In this document: piece by piece, positions 35,001 to 48,300 of the stretch
Layout: every line of letters starts with the position of its first letter
Position numbering within the stretch: position 1 is the first letter of the stretch
Assembly: GCA_034401795.1 (NCBI GenBank)
Contig: CM067369.1
Coordinates: 87,942,506 to 88,006,505 of the forward strand
Reading direction: 5' to 3'
DNA from: Chaetoderma sp. LZ-2023a
Taxonomy: Eukaryota; Mollusca; Caudofoveata; Chaetodermatida; Chaetodermatidae
DNA: 64,000 nucleotides
The notes under the pieces: model-generated
Database searches by the model: none
The model's input: the letters and a program-made list of their open reading frames with translations, nothing else
What the model was told of the DNA's origin: nothing
Position numbers and translations under genes: made by a program

Positions 35001-38000
35001 TATCTGTACCCTCTCCTGAGTAGGATAAACATATCCTATCTCCAGATCAAAGAACATTCCCAGGTAAACAAACTTCTGGGATGGAGTCAGCTCTGATTTT
35101 TGAAAATTTATTATCCAGCCTAAATCTGTGAGAGTTTTCAAAACTATCTCCAGATTTGCTGATAAACTTTCCTGGTTGTGTGCTTTTAACAGCCAGTCGT
35201 CTATGTACGTGTGGACTGCTATGTTTCTCCTGCGGAGGTATGCTGTCATTGCAAGAACCACCCTGGTGAAGACCCGAGGAGCCGTAGAAATTCCGAAGAG
35301 CAACACCCTGAATTCCCACTGTCTGCCCTGGAATACAAATCTCAGGAAGCGACGGAAACCCCTCGCTATTGGAATGTGGAAATAAGCATCCTTCAAATCT
35401 ATTGAAGCTGTCCACATTCCCTTCTCCAACCCTGCCAACACCGATCTCACAGTTTCCATCTTGAAACTGGGTGTGTCTATGAACTTGTTCAATGGCTTGA
35501 GGTTGAGAATTGGTCTCCACCCTCCAGTGCTTTTCGTTACCAAGAACACGGTTGAATAGAAGACCGGGCAATTTTGCGCCGGTTGAATTGCTTCCTTGTG
35601 TATGAGGGAATTTATTTCCTCCTCTATACACAACCGCTGATCTGGATCTCTTGGAATTTGAGTCCAGACCGGCACCAGAGACAGTCGTGATGGTGGACCT
35701 GTTATCCAGTCGGGATGATACCCGACTGAAAACCATCGCAAGACTAAACAGTCCTGAGTCAACCGTTCCCACTCTTGCATGTGGTTGATGCACTGGAGTA
35801 GCTCTTACTGTGGTAATCACCCTGTCAGGTACAATTACCACGACCAGATCCTCGCGCACCACGGCCTGCACCGTGCGCACCACGGTGCGCGGGCGGCTGC
35901 CTGCAGCCCCCTCGCTGCTGGCCGAAGCGCACGCGGCCGTGGCCGACGCTGCGCTGGTGGCTGGCCTCTGACCTGGCCACCGCCACCTCGAGCCTGCAGG
36001 GGATGACATGCAGGGGGAGCCGCGCGAACGCGCTCTCTACGGAGCACTTCAAATTGCTCCCATAATGCCCTCTGGTTATTGACCAGGGTAACCGTCTCCT
36101 GGAGATGCCTACATCCCTCACCTCCAAAGAGACCAGGACCTGTCATAGGCATACGCAGCAGCCTATTATACAAATCCTGGGACGGGCACAAGTTATCAAG
36201 AGCAAACGTGCGCCTCACCCGGACACTCCTGGTTACAGACCGGGTTAAACAGTCCAAAGCCAAGTTAATTCCATCTTGGATGGCTCTCTGGACAGTCACC
36301 TGACTAGGCTGACGTAATGCGGATGCCGCTACTACCCCTTGTAACTGTGAGACATGCGAAAGCGCTGCAATAGACGCCCTCGAACTCTCTTCCGCATCAC
36401 GTAATGCGGTGTTAGCCGAAAGCAACACGTTCGAACACAGTGCTCCCGTGTCAGACCGGGAACCTGGCCGCGTATCTTCACCCAGCGCTGCATGGTCATC
36501 CGTGCTTGGCTTCGGTACTACACCGTATAGCTAATATTGATCAGCTGTAATACGGCACCGCTTTGCCACTTCGCGGGGGGGGGGGGGGGGGGCCTTCGCT
36601 AAACGTCCATGTGCACTAATAGAGCATCAACAATATGATCAGCTAACGGCAAAGATGGCATAGCGGTAACAGTTGGTTTACCTGCCAGCCACGGGCGCTG
36701 GTCCCGTTGACTGGCCGACTGAACCACGGCAAGATCTGGTCTGACGTTAATTAGCCACTGACAAGCGTCAGACCAGTCTTCCTCCGTGGCCACCTGTGAA
36801 TGCTCTACAAGATGAGGGCCTTCGTCATCCTCCTGAGCAATCACAGGTGTGTGTGGCTGGAGGAACTGATACGCCTGGCAAGCCAGAGAAAGCATGCGGG
36901 CCTGAAAGAACAGGCATGCTAAACTGACTGGCTTGACCAGGAGCAGGCGCCGTGGCATTGCGTGGGGAAAATTCGCCACACCACGGCCCTGGCCAGCACT
37001 TGCTACACCATTGGCAAGCCGAGGTATGCAGTAAAACTGGCCATCAGATCCAGCCCGGGCTACCTTCTGCGCCGTGAACACTAGTCCTGCGTGAGTAGTA
37101 CCGTGGACAATGTCACCCGTGTTCCCTGCGAGGGGTGCACGCACGTCAATGTCCATGGCCACGGCGCCAGAAGGAGAACCCAGCAGATAATCCTCTTCTT
37201 CCTGGCCAGAAAGATTAGACTCCAGGTTAGCAAAGAATGCTAACCCGGACTGGCCAGGAGAGGTACCATAGGAGGAACTGGTACCTGCAGGGTGCGGATA
37301 ATCCTGGCCTGATAGGCAGGCAGGTTCCAGCGACACCTGACCACGAACAACCGGCGCGGCAAGCCTGCTGCCAGTGTTTTTACCATGGATCTCACCCTCT
37401 AATAGGGCCACCTCTGAATCATGGTCGAAAACTGATAGGTCCCTAAATAGCACCGATTCAGAGGCGGGGATTATCTGCTCCGGAGCAGATGAAGAGGACA
37501 ACGAAAGATTTGGACCAGGAAGCATGCCATGAAGCAATTCTGGGACCAAATCTTTAATTGTCCTCTTCATCTCTCCCATCATCTCAATACGGAAGGTCTC
37601 CATATCCATAGCGGACGAGGCCTTCCTCTTACCCTTCTTACCAGAAGCCTCTTTCTTACTCTTCCTCTCCTCCTCTGGAGCCTTCTCCCTGGTCTGTAAT
37701 GAGAGAAATTCAGACATTAGCTCCCCCCCTCATCTTTTACAGACCTCACATTTAAGCAATGGCCCACATGGGCTGCACTGGGAGCATAAATGGGGGAAGA
37801 ACTTGTCAAGGATAAATCTTCCACATGAAGGACAACCAGGCCTCTGAAACACAGCAGAGGACGAAGACAATGAGTATTACAGATATTGAATTAGAACACA
37901 ACCCAAAATAAACAAGGAGGAAGGGGCCATAAGACCCAAGCTAATAATGATAATAAATCAGCGTTGGACAAAACTTATAACTGATAGTAAGGCGCAAGGC

Positions 38001-39257
38001 TGATTATGACGTCATAACTTAAAAAATAAGAAGTTAAATCGATCCGAAACAAAACCTCCAGGTGTAAGGACGAATTGTAATCATATCCAGAACATTCTAA
38101 CTAGACCGGATAGTTTATACAGACTATACAAACATCAGATAAACAATGATAAATGGCAGTAAGATTTTTATAAATATTGTCAAATATAATTGAAATGCCT
38201 CATATCATAACTAGAGTACCTGAGTCTTTAGCATAGACAAACCATCTGATCTGATGAACCGGACGCTCCACCAACCTTATGACCTCTTAACTCTCTCCAC
38301 CTTAGGGGGAAGGAAGTGGATCAAGAGGGCAAAGTGAGAAGACCTTCATCCGAGGCCTCCAACTCACTGGGAAAAGATTTTTGGTTAGATAACCTTACAA
38401 TGTTAGTAGGAAATGGAACCTTGGTGGAGAGAAAAACACTCTCTGAAGATGTGATGTCCTAACACTCCTAGGTAGATACCTGTGGACATAAACACACAGA
38501 GAGATTAGTATTTCATAGCGCCATTTCGAAATAAACTAGTTATTTTAGGCGCTTATCATGATAAACGCGAGTCCCGGAAACACATTACACCGGGAAAGAC
38601 TCGCTAAATTATAATAGAAGTCACGTGATGGCTAGGTCCTGGGCCCTCCTCTGGAGTAGTAACACGTTCTGCCATATTAATCCAGGAGAAATAGAACTTC
38701 TACACAGCCAAAACTTTCAGAAATTAAGGAAAAGCCTATGAGCATAGAAAACATGAGTTGTCTCTCAGCCAATAAATTAGCAAAGAGGAAGTGCTAGCCT
38801 GCGCATGCGCGGTGGTGGGGCTGGCATCTGCCGGACTGCACTCTGACTCCCTGCCCAGTAGGGGCACCTAACTGTTTTTATTCCGAGTGTTTATTGAGTG
38901 AAAGCCGATATTTAGCAATATCAAAGAGTATTAGGGAGGTAAGTATACTCTTGAAGTGAAAAAACAGTTTCGTACCAAGGTCAGCGACCCTGCCCTTTGA
39001 CCGTGTACCCTCAATGTCACCTTATTGCTTCCTAACCAAATAAGCTTAAGTTTAAGTGAACCTGAAATATAAGCTAAAGAGAGTTGATAAATGCAAAATT
39101 GAATGTTTACGCCACAGTTGCCGTCAGAATAAGTGATACCTATGTTTTCAGACAACTAAACATGATCATGAGTTTGCCAATGACATTCCATACAGGAAGA
39201 TAAAATAGCAAGGAAGTACACATATGCATTATTATTCTGTAGTACAGTAGTAGTAGC

Positions 39258-39321
<64 letters not shown>

Positions 39322-42300
39322 ATAGTAGTAGTAGTAGTAGTAGTAGTACCAGAAAAAGTATTCACAATAATCATGGTAGTAGCTATGGCAGTAGCAGCCA
39401 CAGCACACAGCAGCAGTAGTAGTTATTGCACTCTATGCAGTTGTAAAATTGTACTTAGTAGTATATATTGACTTCCAATCTTACTAGGAATGTAGCTCTC
39501 TCAAAAAGCAGCACCTCATCTGCATCAATGACATTGGCAAATGCGGCTAGGTTAGTTTCTAGTTGCTCTACATTTGGAATCAGCTGGTAGACAATGGATG
39601 ACCAGGCCTGCGCATCATAACATAATATAGTAAATACATGTGCCTACAACAAGCAAGGACACACATTTATCCATTTTGTCTTGGTGGCATAGTCAATTGT
39701 AAAAGGTATTTGCATATATCAACACATCAAGCCTTTATTGAAGAACAACTATATCTTCAACCTAATTGGCAGGTGATACCTTAAGCAGCAATCTCGTACA
39801 AAACCAAATATGTTCAAAATATTCAACAGTACATTTTATTTAGGCTTGGAAACATGTTGTTATCTCGGACATCTATTGTATCATGACTCATAGTAGAAAG
39901 GATGCTGACAAATCAAAGCATTTTGGACATTTTTAGGCGCACTAAATTTCAATTTCATGCAATTCTAATCATCCATGTTAAGCCCTTTCAGACACTTGAT
40001 GTCAAACTATCTTGTTTCATGATCTAGTATTGTGTAGCACTATATGCCAAATCTTGTAACAATTTTGTAAAAAACCTCCCTTCGATATTGAGAGAATGTT
40101 AACAAAAATATTTAACCCTTTAACCCTTATTTGTTCTAGAAAATTCAATTTTCACATAGAAAATGTCCATGAGAAGACTACTTTTGAAAATTTACCACTG
40201 GAATGACTGGCTCAGTTATCGAGCCAGTCACTCCAGTGCTAAATTAAAAAAAATATTCTTCTTTTGGTCTGCAAATGAACATTTCTCAAGACGACTGCAG
40301 AAGCAGCTTTTGGCTGATATGAGTGTTAAAGGGTTAATCACCTTGTATAAAGTTTCGTCCCATATTGATGTTGCAAAGCAGGTACAATCAAGTGGTTTTG
40401 ACAGTCGCTTCAGATCATCTTCACGATTGCGGAATATCTGTGGAATAAATAGAAGTAATTATAATCAATACAAAATACAGAACAGTTTGGTGCAAGATCA
40501 TTTGTCTTTGCATCACATGCTAATCAGTATTTGGAAAATTCAGAAACTCCCTTGCATGACTATGTATGTCCATTTGAACACAAACGAGAGGCTAGTTCCT
40601 GTATGTCGAGCCTTCGTGGAACTTTTGAAAAACTTTAACATTTTTCTAATTCTTGGTACAAAATAAAGTTACAAAATCTGTACTACGTAAAGGTATGAAA
40701 AAAACTGGAAAATCATTTTTATCATTATGATGAAGACTGGATGGAATGATGCCATAAAACAAATCTGTATAGTTTTGAGACCCAGTGATGAATAAAATGC
40801 CCATCAAAATGTTTGCCTTCTTCTAATGGAGGGATCCAATCTATCAGTCAAGTATCTGACATTATAATAAAATACATCAAATGTTAGTTGACATGGTTAT
40901 TTAAGCCTTTTAACCCTTTAGTTGTCATACCGGGCAAAACCAGCCTCTGCTATGGTCTTGTGGAATGTCCATTTACAGGCGAAAAGAAAACAATTTTTAT
41001 CACTAGAATAACCAAGCCAGTCATTCTAGTGAGAAATTTTCAAAAATTGTATTCTCTTCGCCTGTAAATGGACATTCCACAAGACCATAGGCAGAGGCCG
41101 GTTTTGCTCGGTCATCGAGCCAGGCAGTCTAGTAGTAAATCTTTAAAAATAATCTCTTGGGCTGGAGATAGTCTTAACCCTTAGCACACTGATGTCAATA
41201 TTCTATCTTTTACGGTGTCAATAGCAAAGAAACTAGTGTACACTCTTCAACAATTTTCGTGGAAGATGTTGCTGTCTACGACAGCACCATCTTACACCAA
41301 ATTTGTTGACAAATAAACACCAGTTCATCTTTTATTTTAATTTGAAAATTTTAAATTTTGACATCAGAGTGGTAAGGGTTAAAGACTACTGCAGACTCTA
41401 TTTAGGGTGGACTGAACATTAAATGGTTAACTTTTCATCACACACTGTTTTTGTACCCTCTAAGAAGGGTGGAGCCAAATGTAAATTTCTCATAATCATA
41501 TGGCTAACTCACATACCAAACGTAGTTGAATTCCATTCAACGGTTTTAGAAGAGTTGTGGTACAATGAATTTCCTCACAGACTAAAAGAGAGACAGATGG
41601 ACTGACAGACAGCTGGGGCAAAATAATCGCCAATTTAAAAAAAAAAAATATGTGGATAAAAATAAAGTGCTTATGTACTATATATTAATATAAACAAGAG
41701 GCCCAATGGGCCTGTATTGCTCACCTGGAACATTGGCATTTCAACTAATATTACTTAAGTTTTACATCCATCGGTGTCACTTCCAATGACTTTCAGTCAA
41801 ATGGTTTAGTTTTTGAGATACTGACAACAATCTCTGGACTGTTTTTTTGCATTAGTGATTTTGAACAATGTTTAAGTGAAAATAGATGATATCAGTGCTA
41901 ACTACAGCTGGTTTCTTAACTGCCTCACTGCTGCAAGCCAGTGCAGCCAATAATTTCAATTTTCAAAAGCTCTTGACTTGTTGAATATTTTGAAAACAAT
42001 TCGACTGAAAGTTTCAGACTTTCAGTCCAATTGTTGTCAAAATATTTATCAGGTACAGAGATATAACCTTTGGAATATGTCGTCTGCAAAAACTCAGCAG
42101 TCAGACGGTTACTAGAGGTTTAAATACAATTGTAGAAAATGGTCTCTAAAGGCAGGTAGGTGGTCTTTATAGCAGGTTATTCCCCACCACCACACAATCC
42201 ATTTAACACATGCACATCTGGCTGAATCACCAAGTTAGCAGCATGGGTAGGGTGAGCTGGAGTTGATTAAAAAAATAATTAGACTGAAAGCCATTGCTGT

Positions 42301-45300
42301 CTACGGCAGCAACAACTAGGCAGCAACAACTTTCATTGCTGCCTAAGGCAGCAACAACTTTCAATCAAATACATTTCAAAATATTTTTAAGAGCATAGAT
42401 GTCAGAGCGCATAATACATATCTTAAATATTTCAGCAGTATTGGAAAGGTTAATCTGTTAATAGGAATTTAATATCTAGTTTGGCAATAAAATCTGACAT
42501 GGTGATAAATCAATGGACGGTGGGAACAAAGCTGTATTTGCCCTATGAAAGTGACACTGCAAATATTTAAGGAGTGATAACTCTGGCATTTGACATCCTA
42601 TCAGTTTCATTTTCAAAACACAGATATTAGATGCCGACATTAACATTGTGACCAAGTTTGGTGTCAATCCGTCAAGAAATAACAAAATGAGCCGCCATTG
42701 TTGGTGACGGACAGACAGATGGATGGACAGACGTACAGGAGACGGATGGGGGTCATCGCTATACGACAGCTGACCGCCACTAAGCGGAGTTAAGAAAACC
42801 AATTTCGGATTCAAAATCCATCAAATAAAAAATATTGAATATGGCAGCCAAACACGCTAAAATTTGATTGGTCCACGGCGGCCATGTTTTTTACCTATCA
42901 AGTTCCTATGAACAAACTGTCCATAATCATATCCCCCAAACTTCAGCCCGATCCGTTCAGCTGTTCTGCAGACTAAGTCATTTTCACGAAAACTAGGTCA
43001 TCCAAGATGGCTGCCAAACCATTTGGCCAATCAAGTTCCTTCAAGCAAACTTGGTTCAGCTCTTGCCCTATATGATATTTTGTGAGTTTTGAATCGATCC
43101 ACCAAGTGGTTTCGGAGATGATTTCTAAAGCCATTTCCCAAAATCGGCCAAAATCCAAGATGGCCACTGGCCAAATTGGCCGATCAGCTTTGTTTGAACA
43201 AACCTGGATCCCTATACCCTAAGGATACCTCCTGCCAAATATAATTGAAATCGGCCCAGTGGTTCTTGAGAAGAAGTTGTTTAAAGAAAAAGGTTGACAG
43301 ACGGACGGACGATGGACAGGCGGTCGGCATGGCATAAGCTCACTTGGCCATTCTGGCCAGGTGAGCTAACAATAGAGCTGACTTACTAAATCTCGTTGGT
43401 CATCTTGGACAAGGTCCATTTTGTGAATAAGACAGAATACACGTGCCTCAGGCGAGTTCTGTAAGATAGCCTCGAGGCATGTCTGATAGTAATGCATGTC
43501 CTTCTCCAGCTCACGACTTTCAACATCGAATACATAAATAAGCACCTCCACATTCCGGAAAATGTTGTCTCGCTGACTGGCAAAGTAATTCTCCATAAAT
43601 GCTTCTTGTCTGCAAAAACAAGTTAACTATCGGACTGCTGCAAGCCACCAGACAATAATTTGAATGGGAAATAAGTCTGGACCTGGTGAATATTTTGAAA
43701 ACAATTCGACTAGACACCAACAACTTCCAGTCAAATTGTTTTCAAAATATTCACCAGCTCCAGAGTTAAACCCCATGGAAAAATGTAGTATGCAGAACTT
43801 CAGCAAACAGACAGCTAAGAATAGTTTACACATGTATGTGTACATGTAATAAACATAAGCATAGTGCATACAGCCTACAGGGTCCTCATAACGAAACTCC
43901 ATTACCTAGCATGCCTATTCTTAACAACTTCCAGACCTATGGAGAGATCTGATCTGCCACTCAAGTATATGACGGCATAATCAATTACGTCACTTGTTAG
44001 ATGATGTCACAAGCATAATAGATATTCGTCAGGAAAATTGAAAAGTTGATCATGACCTTGTATACACATCCTTAATGAGTTTATAATTTAATAAACATTC
44101 TGTTGAATATTTTGTAACTAATTTAACTCGGGACTGTTGCAGCTCCCATTTACTTTAGTTTTAAAATTTACAACAGTTTACTTGAATAGTTATGTTGAAA
44201 TTGTGATCATGTTAATTCGGGGTTCAAAGAATATAGATTGATTCCAGCATGCGTAAGAAAGTAGGCAGAGCTTAGCTAAAATTGGGCGTGACATAGCCAG
44301 AGACGGATCCCTCCATTCTACGATAGAGCGAGGAAACATGAATTTCAGCATCATTGACAGGCATTCACCATGTTCACCAAGATATTATACAGTACAGCGC
44401 AGAAATAACGTAACATGTTTCTAAAACAGAAATAAAATGTACATGTGTACTGTTGAATATTTTGCACAATAATTGGATTGGAAGACATTATAGTTACGGA
44501 CAGTGGTTTTCCGCGATAATGGAAAACAAACAGAACTCACGGAATTGGTAATTTGAAACGGAAAAAGGATTTTGAAACAGAAATCAATGGAAAATGGCAT
44601 TTTTTCTACAAAATGTTGGTAAATTGAAACGGAAATGTGATATGCAAATGGAAATAAAAAGTGAGCCAATTTCATCTAAAATTGTACATTATTAGCTACT
44701 GATATCTTCTCCACCCTGACTTCATACTTTCTGAACATACTAATAACACAATACACAACACAAATTTGACAGTTTTATTGATATAATTAAATGTACATGC
44801 AGCTTAGATGATATAGTTTACAAAATCGAAATGAAACGGAATCAGCAATTTTGTGAAGCGGAAAATGACAAATTCTGAAACGGAAAATGACTGTCCCTAA
44901 TTTTAGTCCAGCAGCCAATTCAAAAACGGGCTCTAGGTAGTGAAATAGCTCAAACCATTATGTAGAGAAATTCTGATAGCGCGATAATATTGCTATATAG
45001 GTCTAATTTTGCTCCAGGGGGGAATGTAGAGTTCAAAAGTGGTGCAATTATTTTGCATGCATATTTTAATACGACATTGCTACAAAAATCAAGAAATTAA
45101 AAACAGGTGGTTGGATTAGCTAAATGTGAATGTCTCAGCTAATTGTGGGATCTTTCTTCTTCTTCTTGTCATTCGCTGATCATACCGCCAGTCCTGTAAG
45201 TGACTATCGACATGATCATAAGCATTAAGTGCGTGGATCCATGGTTTATTAGAGTGCGCCGTGCGGTCCGGAACCTCCGTCTGTCAGGGTTACCTCACCC

Positions 45301-48300
45301 TTACCTCCTTTAGTCGCCTCTTACGACACGCAGAGGATCCGGAAGGTGTATTCTAATCCCCACCTACAGGGCAGCTAATTGTGGGATGATTTCCATGAAA
45401 TAAAGTTTTTGCATATCGTCATATTTGGTCGCGATTCAGTGGCCTATTTTCGAAAATGTACATGGGCGGTCATCTTCTAATTTGCTATAACTACATCAGT
45501 TTAAGAGGTATTATGACATGTGAGGTGTCAAATGAAAGAAGAAATGATGATGATTAAAACTATATAAGAATATTGATTAAATGTGGAGGCAAACTTGTCT
45601 AATTTTTCTGAGTGTTATAGATGATGGGGTCAAACTGGTTTTTACGAATCTTTTTTAACATTTTGCTCACTGGTGTCATATATTCAGGATATGATATATG
45701 CATTTCATAGTACATTATCTGAGATGTAATAACAGCATAAAATTCCATCAAAGAAACCGTATAACTGTTCCTAGTAATCAAGAGCAGGTAATACTGTAAC
45801 CTTGGCTTCAGGTTAAGGGAGTAGTTTCATAAATGTGATAAAATTTCACACCAAGTTCAGAAAGTATATAAAAACTATACATTTTTAGAATGCTCATAAA
45901 CTGTAGTTTAAGAAAATATAAAGATGTAATGTTGCACTCGTTGTATCTTGAGACTCACATCATTAACCAGGTGAGAACAAAATGTAACACCCAAAATTTA
46001 TCTTAAAAAATCATGCACCACCTTTTTTCAAATTACTATAGCACCTAAATACAATATAATTTTAGTTTTGAAAAGGTACTTTTTGAAATGCTCATGAGTT
46101 AACCTTTAGGACCATATTCATATGTTATGTCTAAGTCTTCAAGGAATAGGTTCATGCATGCTGCACTTCAGTGAGAACAAAACGTAACACATGTTTTTCA
46201 GTGACATTATACACATTTCACCCTGTTATCTATAACACTAAGAGGGATTAGACAAGCTTGCCTCCACATATAATAAATATTCTTACATAGTTTTAATCAG
46301 CATCATTTCTTCTCTCAGTTGACACCTTACATGTCATGATACCTCTTAAACTGATGTAGTTATTATGGAATGCCAAAGCGGAAACAAATTCAAGACTACA
46401 AATATATATGTTCAAGACTACAAATATATATGTTCAAGACTACAAATATATATGTTCAAGACTACAAATATATATGTTCAAGACTACAAATATATATTCA
46501 AAACTACAAATATATGTTCAAGATTGCAGATATATATTCAAGACACCAAATATATGTTCAAGATTGCTGACGGATTTCTTGTTCTAGTTGTGTTTTGGAT
46601 GTGGACGAAAACAAGTAACAGTCAATAAAGCACGAAAATATAACGCATAATGAGATGATAACAGCAATTATAAGCAGCCCTTTATTTCTGCGGTGGCCCA
46701 TGAAACTGTTGGCCATGAAACTTCTTGATATATTTAAGCTCTATTATGAAACATGATAGTCAAGCAACTCTTGTTAACGTGGTGTCAAAAAACTACTCCT
46801 AGAACCATCAGGCCCCTCTCTCCCCATCGACATCAATAACTAGATTGGTCACCGATAAGATCGGCCCAATTGAAATTGCCATACCGTACTATGAAATGTC
46901 AAATCTCGGACAATTGCAGATATATATTCAAGACTCCAAATATATGTTCAAGATTGCAGCTATATATTCAAGACACCAAATATATGTTCAAGATTGCAGA
47001 TATATATTGAAATTAACATTGTCAGATTTAGCGGTTCTCGTCAATGATTCCATGGCAATGTTCTATTGATTTGTTGTCTGTTTGGACTCGGATACGTTGT
47101 CTGGGCTTTCCTTCACATTTGATTATGTCTGACTAGTTTTCTGATGTAATAATGAATTTTCAGGTTAGAATTGGCCTTTTTCATTTACCCTAGTATGTTC
47201 AGAATGATGACAATTATGTAGGTCAGATTTTGGTGACCTCAATGGGTCAAACTTCGACCTGTGTAATTTCATCGTTTGTACATGCTGGGATGATAAGAGT
47301 TTATTATTGTAGCCACATTAACTTCAGTCATGGATTCTGGGGAACACCCAATTAATTTATCCCCTTTTTCACGACGCAACGGAATTCCGGTTATTCTGAC
47401 ATTTTAGATAACGTCTGCCAAGCTTTTGTACGTGTATTATTTACGCTTGTTGTGCGTGTTCGGTTGTTGATTTATTTTTAGATATTTCCTGTAACGTGGG
47501 CATTTTCCGTAAACCATTATCGAATGTCTGTCTCTGTGACGATGTTGCAGAACACGGCTGGTGCAGAAATTTGCGTATCAAACGACAGGCGACAGTCAGC
47601 CTGCTTGTTAACCCTTTCTGTCTGTCAGTGATTGCGATTTTTGAATTCTCATCTTGTTTGGTGAAATTTATGTAATGGCATTGTGCCTGATCAACATACG
47701 TCATTTAGCATTTTATTTTACGTGATTAAATGCGTACTCTGAATTTTCAGCTACCTTGGGGGTGTTTCAACTTCAGTGATTTAGAGTTAACATTCTTACC
47801 GTGCAAAACTTGAGGCGTATGTCTTGTTATACAGTCCGTGCCTATAGCTTTAACCATGTCATAGAGATTGTGATTGGCTTAAAAATTATTATTCAGCCAA
47901 TCACAGATCTCGTTGTTTTAGATGTACGTCTAATTACAACAGCTCATGCAGGCCAATGTTTCAAGGTTTAGGAAAATGATATAGCCATTCTTCTGCTTTT
48001 GACTTTACTAACAAAAACATCAAAATTTATAGGGCTAGAAGTCTTTGCTTGTGGTAAATATTTAGCTCACTTAAAACTTAACTTCTTATGAAATTAGGCC
48101 TTGAGCTTTAGAAATAGTTTTGGGGCATGTTTTGATTTGCTAGTTAAAATAAAAACGAGAACAGCAACCAGGGCGCGTATCTTGTGCAGACAGTGCCCAT
48201 AGGCTGTTTTGACATCGAATGTGATAAGCGCGCTTTAAAAGATTTTGTAAGTCAAGGCCTTAATTTATAGTAGTGTTATTACGTTGGTTATTCGCTTTGC

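Larger units (their letters stand above)
32040..38961 (-). mobile_element. DIRS retrotransposon copy C, second family, near full length
   Basis: 6.92 kb, with the same layout as B but clearly diverged: its terminal repeats start 'acttacctccctaatactct' instead of 'acttaccaccctgatacttt'. Left repeat 32083-32268, ICR about 32325-32420, right repeat 38757-38946, leader about 37870-38756. It has the longest open frames of the four copies. Breaks are a stop in the gag zinc cluster region, a poly-G tract at about 36577-36595, an 11-base loss near 34140 and a frameshift near 33580. It lies in the 9-kb RRAGA intron, in the gene's orientation. Confidence 0.93.

Noticed and set aside
23162..38961. Methyltransferase domain in the DIRS elements
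   Set aside because: Some DIRS clades carry one, but no frame between RNase H and the ICR shows methyltransferase motifs in B, C or D.
39156..39401. Poly-threonine open frame
   Set aside because: Translation of the (TAG)n microsatellite; no start context or domain.
43366..43609. RagA as a processed pseudogene
   Set aside because: Five introns with GT-AG ends and matching phases, no stops or shifts, and a full C-terminus.
46365..46628. Repetitive protein with [15 protein letters not shown] units
   Set aside because: Pure translation of minisatellite M1; frames are open in more than one phase because the unit lacks stops.
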